Source: Spirochaetia bacterium
Lineage (GTDB): Bacteria > Spirochaetota > Leptospiria > Leptospirales > Leptonemataceae
Direction of reading: 5' to 3'
Length of the DNA stretch: 5,874 nt
Assembly (NCBI GenBank): GCA_029880625.1
Contig: JAOUOA010000209.1
Span: 1 to 5,874, forward strand
Shown here piece by piece: positions 1 to 5,874 of this stretch; the first letter of the stretch is position 1, and every line of letters starts with the position of its first letter. A program made the translations under genes and the position numbers. The notes under the pieces are model-generated. The model made no database searches and was not told the DNA's origin. It worked only from the letters and a program-made list of their open reading frames with translations.

Positions 1-1095
1 ATCCTGAATTTCAGCAGGTATTTCGATTCGTATGGTTGATCCCATCTTTCCTGTTTTTTCAACTGAAATATTTCCTCTCAGTTTTTCAACCGCTGAGCTA
101 ACAATGGAAAGCCCGATTCCCGTTCCTTCGTATTTAGTTCCTTCAACGGCTCTTTTAAAGGGAAGAAATATTTCATCAATTTTGTCTTCAGGAATTCCGA
201 TCCCGTTGTCTTTAATATAAAAACAGTGGCTGCCGTTTTGGTTTTTGTAACTTATTGAAATATTGATTTCATTATTTTCATTGTATTTTACGGAATTGCT
301 TATGAGATTTCTGAATATGCTTCGTAAAAGAGGCTTTTTTCCTTTAAGTGCAGGAAATTCTGGAAGTTCAAATTTGATCTTTTTTTCGTAATCTTTATAA
401 ATCTCCATAATTTCATCAAGCAGTGTGCTGAAGTTAATTTCTTCCATTTCGCTATTTTCATTTTTAACCTGAATTAAATCAATTACATCGGTAATAATAT
501 GATGCATATTGACGCCGCTTTTATAAATATGACCGATCATATCACGAATTTCATCCGGAAGCTTGACTGAATGATTTATTTTAAAAATATACTCCGATAA
601 TCCCATAATGCCGCTTAACGGCTGCTTTAAATCATGAATCAGAATTCTGTTGAAATGGTTCATGTCCCTGTTGAGCGATTCAATTTCTTTCATTTGATCC
701 TGAAGGGTTTTTTTCTGATTGTACATCTGCAGGAAAATTTTAACCTTTCCGATGAGGATTTCTTCCACAATCGGTTTTGATATAAAATCAACCGCGCCTT
801 CCTGTATGCCTTTAATTTTGTGGTAGTCGTCTGAATAAATTGCGCTTAGAAAAATTACAGGGGTTTCCATATTTTTGCTGTCTTTGCGGATTAATTTAAT
901 CGCTTCAAATCCGTTCATGCCGGGCATCTGAACATCCATTAAGATCAGAGCGAATTCAGATTCAAGGCATCTGGCAACAGCATCGTTTCCGCTGGACGAA
1001 CTTACAATGCGGACGTTGATGTCTTCCAGAATTTCTTCGAGAGACAGTATATTTTCCTTTTTATCGTCAACAATTAAAATGGCAGTTTCTTTCAT
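1..1095 (-). CDS. Receiver–histidine kinase (REC-HisKA-HATPase), 3' end cut by window edge
   Basis: This is a soluble two-component protein; 365 codons are visible with no stop, and the C-terminus runs off the left edge. Residues 1-120 form a receiver domain with acid pocket D10/D11, phosphoacceptor D54 (in LMDVQMPGMNG), S84 and K107 (SKP). A short linker helix (about 120-145) leads to a HisKA domain with H154 in HDLKQPLSG. The HATPase follows, with N-box N263/N267, G1 box DNGIGI (296-301), F-box FLPFKR and G2 box EGTGIGL (324-330). The H-box and short ATP lid resemble bacteriophytochrome-type kinases (family knowledge). The HATPase looks nearly complete at the edge, so little is probably missing unless another domain follows. 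There is no membrane segment or separate sensor domain. The ATG is one base after the upstream stop, so the two are almost certainly co-translated. Inferred role: the receiver takes phosphate, perhaps from the upstream kinase, and controls this protein's own kinase activity. Its downstream partner is unknown. Confidence 0.93.
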   Translation of the reverse strand, partial: MKETAILIVDDKKENILSLEEILEDINVRIVSSSSGNDAVARCLESEFALILMDVQMPGMNGFEAIKLIRKDSKNMETPVIFLSAIYSDDYHKIKGIQEGAVDFISKPIVEEILIGKVKIFLQMYNQKKTLQDQMKEIESLNRDMNHFNRILIHDLKQPLSGIMGLSEYIFKINHSVKLPDEIRDMIGHIYKSGVNMHHIITDVIDLIQVKNENSEMEEINFSTLLDEIMEIYKDYEKKIKFELPEFPALKGKKPLLRSIFRNLISNSVKYNENNEINISISYKNQNGSHCFYIKDNGIGIPEDKIDEIFLPFKRAVEGTKYEGTGIGLSIVSSAVEKLRGNISVEKTGKMGSTIRIEIPAEIQD

Positions 1096-1107
1096 TTCAG
1101 TTATTCC
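1093..1107 (-). promoter_or_regulatory. Translationally coupled stop/start junction TGA-A-ATG
   Basis: The stop codon of the hybrid kinase (1097-1099) and the ATG of the receiver–kinase (1093-1095) are separated by one base. The only Shine-Dalgarno-like sequence is a weak GGAA at 1104-1107, about eight bases before the ATG and inside the upstream coding region. This suggests that ribosomes finishing the upstream gene re-initiate here and that the two proteins are made in linked amounts (inference). Confidence 0.6.
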
Positions 1108-4100
1108 AGATCAGGCTGTTGATCAGATAAAATAATTTTTCTCTGTCCACAGGTTTGGTTATATATTCCGATGCACCGGCCTGGATGCAGAGCTGGCGGT
1201 CTTCTTTCATGGCTTTCGCCGTCAATGCAATTACTGGAGTATCACGGTAATTTCCCATTTTTCGAATTCTTCTGATGGTTTCATAACCATCCATTTCAGG
1301 CATCATAATATCTGAAATGATAATATCAAACAGCGAAGAATTTTTTTCCAGCTCCATCAGAGCCTGTCTTCCGCCTGAAGCTTTTACAACAATCATTTCT
1401 TCTTCCGAAAGCTCTTCTGCCAGGGCAAAAAGATTTCTCATATCGTCATCTATGATCAGTGCTTTTTTCCCTTTCAGTCTGTGATTTTTATTTTGCTGAT
1501 CAGAGGCAACAAGTTCCTCCTGATTTTTCGAAACAGCATCCAAAAAAAGAAGGCTTTCCGCTTTCAGTCGTTCCAGGGATTTGCCCTGCTTAATCACAAT
1601 TGACGAAGCAATTTCATTTAATCTAACATTTTCATCTTCCGTAAGTTCTTTTTCCGTAAAAATAATTACAGGAGGCAGTTTTGGAGTCCGATCTTTGATC
1701 CTTTCTATGTATTCAAATAAATTAAAATTTTTCTGATCGATATCAATGATGATGCAGCTGTAGTTATTATGATGTAGAAGCTCAAGTGCTTCTTTGGGAT
1801 CGTCTGAAAAGTCAGCATTAATTTCTTTTTTAAAAATCTCTTGAAGAATTCTCTTAAGGTCCAGGTTCGGTTCAAGAATTAAAAGCCGTGAAATCGGAGC
1901 TGCAAGGATGTCTGTTATAATATCAAGACTTTCAAAAATCTGTGTTTCTGTGGCAGGTTTTTTCAAATAGCCGACGGCCCCTTTTTTCAGGAGGGAATCT
2001 GCTCGGTCAAAGCCGGAAAGAATCTGGACAGGAATATTTTTGGTTTCAGGAGATGATTTCAGCCTGGCCAGCACTTCTTCGCCTGTAAGATCTGGAAGTT
2101 TGTAGTCAAGAATGACAGCATCGATTTTTTGGGTTTGGGCAATCTGCAGACCGGCCTCACCGCTGGATGCATAGATGCTGTGAAACCCTTTTGTTTTACA
2201 CAGATCCATCAGAACATGCGCATAGTTTAAATCATCTTCAATGAGAAGAATATTTTTTTGGACGACATCTGATTTTAAGTTTTTATCAGATGCCTGAGGA
2301 GATGGTCGCTGATTTATGTTCTGCTGTTCAGAATGCGGGTCTTCAGTTTTTTGGTCCCGAGACAGATCAAGCGGAAGGAATATGCGAAACTCGGATCCTG
2401 AGTGTTCCCGGCTTTCTACTTCAATAAATCCTGAAAGCTGTTTGACCATTTCCTTGCTGATGGTCAGACCGAGCCCCGTTCCTCCATACGTTCGTGAAAT
2501 GCTGCCGTCAAGCTGCTGGAACGCCTGAAAGATTAAATTCAATTTATCTTCTGAAATTCCAATCCCGGTATCTTTTACTGAAATCATCAGATGATCATTC
2601 TGCCCCACCTTTAGTTTTTGAAAACTTACTGTAACGCTGCCGCTAGAAGTAAATTTTAATGCATTGGAAATTAAATTTCTTAATATTTGAATTAATTTCT
2701 GGGCATCTGTGATCAAATCCCTGGGTGCATCGTTATCAAGAATAATTTTCAGTTCAATATTTTTTTCCTGAAAAGGAGCCTGAAAGATTTCCTTAATGTC
2801 ATTGATAAATCCCTCAATGCTTGTTTCTGCAAGGTGCAGTTCCATTCGTCCTGCTTCAATTTTTGCCAGATCAAGAATTTCGTTGATCAGATTTAGAAGA
2901 GAATTTCCGCTTTGATGAATGACGTTCAGTGATTTAATCTGTCGTTCGGTTAAATTGCCGTCTTTGTTTTTTTCCAGTTTCCCGGAGAGCAGAAGTAGAC
3001 TGTTAAGCGGAGTGCGCAGTTCATGGGACATGTTAGCAAGAAATTCAGATTTATACTGATTGGCTTTTCCCAGCTCATTAGCTTTTCGTTCTAGCTCTTC
3101 TGAAACTTCTTCAAGGGATTGGTTTTTCTCAAGAATGGATTTCTTCTGGCTTTCAAGAATTTTGTTCTTTTCGCCAAGTTCTTCATTTATTACGCGAAGT
3201 TCTTCCTGCTGCGCCTGCAGTTCTTCTGCCTGGGATGTTGTTTTTTCCAGAAGTTCAAAGGATTTCGCATTTTTAAATGCAATACTGAGTGAAGATGAGA
3301 TGGTGCTCTGGGTTTCTTCAAAAAATTCAATTGTTTCTTGAGAAATCTCTTTTGTGAACAGAAGTTCGATGAGCCCCAGGGTCTGATCTGAATTTCTAAA
3401 AGGCAGAATTAAAATATTTCCCGTATTTCCTTCTCCAAGCCCGCTTCCGTATTTCAGATAATTTCCTTCAATATTTTCGAGAATTTTAATTCCCGAACTG
3501 TGGTTCAGGAAACTGCCGGATATGCCATCATCTTTTTTTATGGTTTTGGCCGGATGGTATTCAGATGGAATTCCGTAAAGAGCAGTCAGATTGAGTTCCG
3601 GTATGGATGCTTCATGATTTGCCGTATAAAAGACTCCTGCTTCAGCCATCAGATAATCAGTAAAAAACATGAGATAAGCGAACGTCATCTGCTTGATATC
3701 TGAAGTGTCGTGCGCAATTTCTGAAATGATCGTTCTGCCGTTTCGAATCCAGTCATTGGATCGTATGGCTTCCTGATTGCTCTTGAGGTTCTTTGTCATC
3801 TTTATAAGAGAATTTCCCAATTTGTCCTCTACGGAACGCGGTTGGATTAATAAATCATAATTCCCTCGCGAAACTTCCATTGCCTGATTACTGTAATCGT
3901 CGAGAGACCGAATCACCCGGTTCATGGATTTTATTATCGGATTGATTTCATTTTCGTTGATTTCAATATTCGTGTTTCCGGACGACAGAGTCTGCATAGA
4001 ACTTGAAATTTTCTGAAATGTATGAATCATACTATCAAATGATTTATAGATCAGTTCAAATTCATAAAAACGGCTGTCTTTTGAAAGGTTAATATGAAAA

Positions 4101-5203
4101 TTTCCGGTTGCAATTTCTCCTGAAATCTGCGCAAGGTCGGATATCGGAGTTGTAATTTCTTTTGAAAACTTTTTGCTCGTATAAATATTAATCAGGATTA
4201 AAATAAACGTTATTAAACTCATGGTTGTAAGCAGCGACAGAAAAGGCTGAAAGGCTTCAAAAACATCGATTTCGGAAAAAATAATCCAGTCAAAATTCAG
4301 ATTGAGCGATTCATCAAGACCCATAAATGTGTAAGATGAAAGGACAGGAATTCCTCTGTAGTCCAGGATGATTTCGTTCCCGGACTGATGCTTCAATCCT
4401 TTTCTCATGGCTTCCGTATTGACTTTAAGCTTTAAAGGCGCATTTGGAAGGAAACGTGATGCGGTTCTAAAATAGGTGTCTTCTCCGGCAAGATAGGTTT
4501 CAAGAGTTTTGTTCTGCCCGATGCTGTAATGTGCTATGTTTGAAAAGTTTTTGCCGGGATAAAAAAAAATGTAAATCCCGAATATTTTTCCGCCTGCTCC
4601 GGTAAGCGGTACGCCGACAAAACTGAAAGTTTCATCTTCCGGGTGGAAAAAATATAAATCGCTTATATGAATATCTTTTTTTAAAAACGTGGCATCGGCA
4701 ACATTGCGAAGAATTGCATAATGTTCTCCGGCATCGGAAAGATCTGTGCCGATGTAGCCGGGATTTTTAAGAGAAAATTTTATGATTTGATTATTGTCCA
4801 GAAATAAAATATCGCTGTATTGATTTTGTTTCTGGAATGTAAGTATCCAGTTAAGAGATTTATTCAGCTCTCCTTTTTTTTCGTATCCGGGTACATTCAT
4901 TTTCTGATGGATCAGAAACAGGTTCTTTTCAGTTATAGATAAAAAATATTTTGAAAGAATATGTGCGGAATGGCTGGATTTAAATATAACTGCATCATTT
5001 TTAATTTTTGTAAATTGCGAGAGAATTTCTTTTTTAACAGTATTTCTGGCTATATTTAATTTGGAAAAAGATTCTTTTTTCAGTTCAATATATGAAAAAA
5101 GAATGCCCATAATCATAATGAAAATCAAAGGCGCAATTCCCAGAATTAAAAAGAGTTCTCTGAAGTGCTGTTGAAGATTTTTCAGTTTTGTGATCGGCTT
5201 CAT
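1097..5203 (-). CDS. dCache-polyHAMP-GAF hybrid sensor histidine kinase with three receivers
   Basis: A complete 1368-residue inner-membrane hybrid kinase. Layout by residue: membrane helix about 17-37; extracytoplasmic sensor 38-320 resembling a double Cache domain (SDILFLD near 130, IGTDLSD 151-157, ETYLAGEDTYFRTASRF 235-251); membrane helix about 321-341; HAMP-like units 347-478; GAF about 488-648; coiled coil 650-718; HisKA with H727 in SHELRTPLN; HATPase with N843/N847, DTGIGI 878-883 and GGTGLGL 907-913; three receivers. Receiver 1 (983-1100) has E989/D990/D991, D1033, S1063 and K1082. Receiver 2 (1105-1225) keeps D1154, T1183 and K1205, but its acid pair is E1111-P1112. Receiver 3 (1245-1366) is canonical, with D1252/D1253, D1298, T1328 and K1350. 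There is no HPt domain. The start is supported by GAAGG six bases before the ATG and by the membrane helix directly after it. Cache domains usually bind small molecules such as amino or organic acids; the ligand here is unknown. The kinase is probably co-transcribed with the upstream CheR and the downstream receiver–kinase. Confidence 0.96.
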   Translation of the reverse strand: MKPITKLKNLQQHFRELFLILGIAPLIFIMIMGILFSYIELKKESFSKLNIARNTVKKEILSQFTKIKNDAVIFKSSHSAHILSKYFLSITEKNLFLIHQKMNVPGYEKKGELNKSLNWILTFQKQNQYSDILFLDNNQIIKFSLKNPGYIGTDLSDAGEHYAILRNVADATFLKKDIHISDLYFFHPEDETFSFVGVPLTGAGGKIFGIYIFFYPGKNFSNIAHYSIGQNKTLETYLAGEDTYFRTASRFLPNAPLKLKVNTEAMRKGLKHQSGNEIILDYRGIPVLSSYTFMGLDESLNLNFDWIIFSEIDVFEAFQPFLSLLTTMSLITFILILINIYTSKKFSKEITTPISDLAQISGEIATGNFHINLSKDSRFYEFELIYKSFDSMIHTFQKISSSMQTLSSGNTNIEINENEINPIIKSMNRVIRSLDDYSNQAMEVSRGNYDLLIQPRSVEDKLGNSLIKMTKNLKSNQEAIRSNDWIRNGRTIISEIAHDTSDIKQMTFAYLMFFTDYLMAEAGVFYTANHEASIPELNLTALYGIPSEYHPAKTIKKDDGISGSFLNHSSGIKILENIEGNYLKYGSGLGEGNTGNILILPFRNSDQTLGLIELLFTKEISQETIEFFEETQSTISSSLSIAFKNAKSFELLEKTTSQAEELQAQQEELRVINEELGEKNKILESQKKSILEKNQSLEEVSEELERKANELGKANQYKSEFLANMSHELRTPLNSLLLLSGKLEKNKDGNLTERQIKSLNVIHQSGNSLLNLINEILDLAKIEAGRMELHLAETSIEGFINDIKEIFQAPFQEKNIELKIILDNDAPRDLITDAQKLIQILRNLISNALKFTSSGSVTVSFQKLKVGQNDHLMISVKDTGIGISEDKLNLIFQAFQQLDGSISRTYGGTGLGLTISKEMVKQLSGFIEVESREHSGSEFRIFLPLDLSRDQKTEDPHSEQQNINQRPSPQASDKNLKSDVVQKNILLIEDDLNYAHVLMDLCKTKGFHSIYASSGEAGLQIAQTQKIDAVILDYKLPDLTGEEVLARLKSSPETKNIPVQILSGFDRADSLLKKGAVGYLKKPATETQIFESLDIITDILAAPISRLLILEPNLDLKRILQEIFKKEINADFSDDPKEALELLHHNNYSCIIIDIDQKNFNLFEYIERIKDRTPKLPPVIIFTEKELTEDENVRLNEIASSIVIKQGKSLERLKAESLLFLDAVSKNQEELVASDQQNKNHRLKGKKALIIDDDMRNLFALAEELSEEEMIVVKASGGRQALMELEKNSSLFDIIISDIMMPEMDGYETIRRIRKMGNYRDTPVIALTAKAMKEDRQLCIQAGASEYITKPVDREKLFYLINSLIWNN

Positions 5204-5239
5204 CCGTTACCTTCGTAAATTTCGTTTTCTTTTCTTGTT
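5204..5239 (-). other. 36-base spacer between cheR and the hybrid kinase
   Basis: This is the only intergenic gap of any size in the window. On the coding strand it is A-rich and purine-rich, and it ends in the ribosome binding site of the kinase. No hairpin followed by a T-run is present and there is no room for a promoter, so read-through from cheR is the simplest view. Confidence 0.7.
5210..5214 (-). promoter_or_regulatory. Ribosome binding site of the hybrid kinase (GAAGG)
   Basis: GAAGG lies six bases upstream of the ATG at 5201-5203, a good match in sequence and spacing to a Shine-Dalgarno site. It fixes the start of the kinase and lets it be translated independently of cheR, unlike the weak site in front of the next gene. 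Confidence 0.75.
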
Positions 5240-5874
5240 TTAGACAAGACAAAATGCAGGATCTTTAATAAGTTTAACCGGTACTGTTTTTTTTTGTGCT
5301 GGTAAAAACGCTTTATTGATTTTTCTGAAGACAGGCAGTTCAGGAGAAACTTTTTCAAAATATCCGCCCAGAAAATCAGGAGGAACCCGTTCTTTCGGAC
5401 CCAGGATCAGAAATCCCGAACTGCATAAAGATTCATGGAAGAGGCGCAGGACCTTCTTCTGGAGCTGTTCATTAAAATAAATCAATACATTGGAACAGAC
5501 AATCAACTGGGCTTCAATAAACGATGCATCCGCGGTCATATTATGGCTGAAAACTGAAATAATATTACGCAGATCTTCATGAAAAATTGTTTTGTTATAT
5601 TTTGAAAAGTAGTAATTGTCTAATTTTTTTTCTCCGCCGCTTTCAAAGTAGTTATCTGTATTTTTCAGAATATCATGTTGATTAAAAATTCCTTCTTTTG
5701 CGGAATTGAGAACCTTTGAATTGATATCGGTTGCATAAATTCTGGTTTTTGAAAGAAGACCTGATTCTTTGATCATAACGGCAAGTGTATAGGCTTCTTC
5801 GCCGGTGGAGCAGCCTGCAGACCAGATGTTTACCCTGGGATAAGAAAGCAGATAAGGAAAAACTTCTTCTTTTA
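5240..5874 (-). CDS. cheR: CheR-family protein-glutamate O-methyltransferase, 5' end cut by window edge
   Basis: CheR proteins transfer a methyl group from S-adenosylmethionine to glutamates on chemoreceptors or related signalling proteins. About 210 C-terminal codons are visible; the reading frame stays open through the right edge, so the true start and the N-terminal helical domain lie outside (family members are usually about 270-290 residues). Visible signatures, numbered from the edge: SAM motif I IWSAGCSTGEEAYTLA (16-31), the acidic SAM contact in YATDIN, the segment ending in FSHNM, the core VCSNVLIYFNEQLQ (CheR usually has CRNVLIYF, so Arg is Ser here), and FLILGPKE. About 25 residues follow the usual end at FRKI; this lysine-containing tail ends in CLV and has no recognised domain. 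The segment between YATDIN and the FSHNM strand, where the CheR beta-subdomain lies, is recognisable. The gene sits 36 bases before a dCache hybrid kinase rather than beside an MCP, so that kinase is a candidate substrate (inference). A cheB may lie further upstream, out of view. Confidence 0.92.
   Translation of the reverse strand, partial: KEEVFPYLLSYPRVNIWSAGCSTGEEAYTLAVMIKESGLLSKTRIYATDINSKVLNSAKEGIFNQHDILKNTDNYFESGGEKKLDNYYFSKYNKTIFHEDLRNIISVFSHNMTADASFIEAQLIVCSNVLIYFNEQLQKKVLRLFHESLCSSGFLILGPKERVPPDFLGGYFEKVSPELPVFRKINKAFLPAQKKTVPVKLIKDPAFCLV

Noticed and set aside
32..220. Plus-strand open frame of 62 codons
   Set aside because: It lies antisense to the HATPase part of the receiver–kinase, whose ATP-binding motifs are intact on the minus strand; its translation shows no recognisable domain.
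610..622. Near-palindrome GCCGCTTAACGGC as a possible operator or hairpin
   Set aside because: It is short, lies within the codons of the H-box region of the receiver–kinase, and is explained by the amino acids encoded.
1097..1120. Hybrid kinase C-terminus (…LIWNN) as a CheR-docking pentapeptide like that of some MCPs
   Set aside because: The known tether has the pattern xWE(T/S)F on a flexible linker; here the Trp is in the last helix of a receiver domain and neither Glu nor Phe follows.
2316..2528. Plus-strand open frame of 70 codons
   Set aside because: Antisense to the HATPase end and linker of the hybrid kinase; no convincing domain, and the minus-strand protein is well conserved there.
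3060..3341. Plus-strand open frame of 93 codons, very Ser/Phe-rich
   Set aside because: It is the mirror of the Glu/Lys/Leu-rich coiled coil of the kinase; Ser/Phe richness is what the antisense of GAA/AAA-rich codons gives.
3500..3703. Plus-strand open frame of 67 codons
   Set aside because: Antisense to the GAF domain of the kinase; no domain of its own.
5774..5776. ATG as the start of CheR, giving a 178-residue protein
   Set aside because: The frame is open upstream and encodes SAM-binding motif I (IWSAGCSTGEEAYTLA) just before this ATG, so it is an internal methionine and the gene continues past the window edge.

Overview
The window holds part of one minus-strand operon and nothing else recognisable. 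All coding sequence reads right to left: (1) the C-terminal part of a CheR-family protein-glutamate methyltransferase, cut by the right edge; (2) a complete 1368-residue membrane-bound hybrid histidine kinase; (3) a receiver–histidine kinase protein, cut by the left edge. Genes 1 and 2 are 36 bases apart with no visible terminator. Genes 2 and 3 are separated by a single base (TGA-A-ATG). No RNA genes, mobile elements, repeats, CRISPR arrays, promoters or terminators were found. No stretch longer than 36 bases is non-coding.

The complete kinase has, in order: a membrane anchor, a large extracytoplasmic double-Cache-like sensor, a second membrane helix, a run of HAMP-like units, a GAF domain, a long Glu/Gln-rich coiled coil, HisKA and HATPase domains, and three receiver domains, the middle one degenerate. 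The protein after it has no membrane segment or obvious sensor; its N-terminal receiver is coupled to its own kinase core. A reasonable model (inference) is that the large kinase senses a small periplasmic ligand, phosphorylates its own receivers and possibly the receiver of the downstream protein, and that CheR adjusts sensitivity by methylating glutamates, as in chemoreceptors. No MCP, CheA, CheW, CheB, HPt domain or DNA-binding output is visible here, so the final output must lie outside the window.

The organism cannot be named. The DNA is AT-rich (one 60-base spot count gave about 38% GC; the whole window looks near 40%). The two-membrane-helix sensor and the CheR/hybrid-kinase pairing fit a Gram-negative bacterium with a large signalling repertoire. 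Such clusters are known among the former deltaproteobacteria, Bdellovibrio relatives, spirochaetes and Bacteroidota. The families are known; the less ordinary points are the CheR–kinase pairing, an MCP-like methylation motif in the kinase coiled coil, and the two-kinase cascade.
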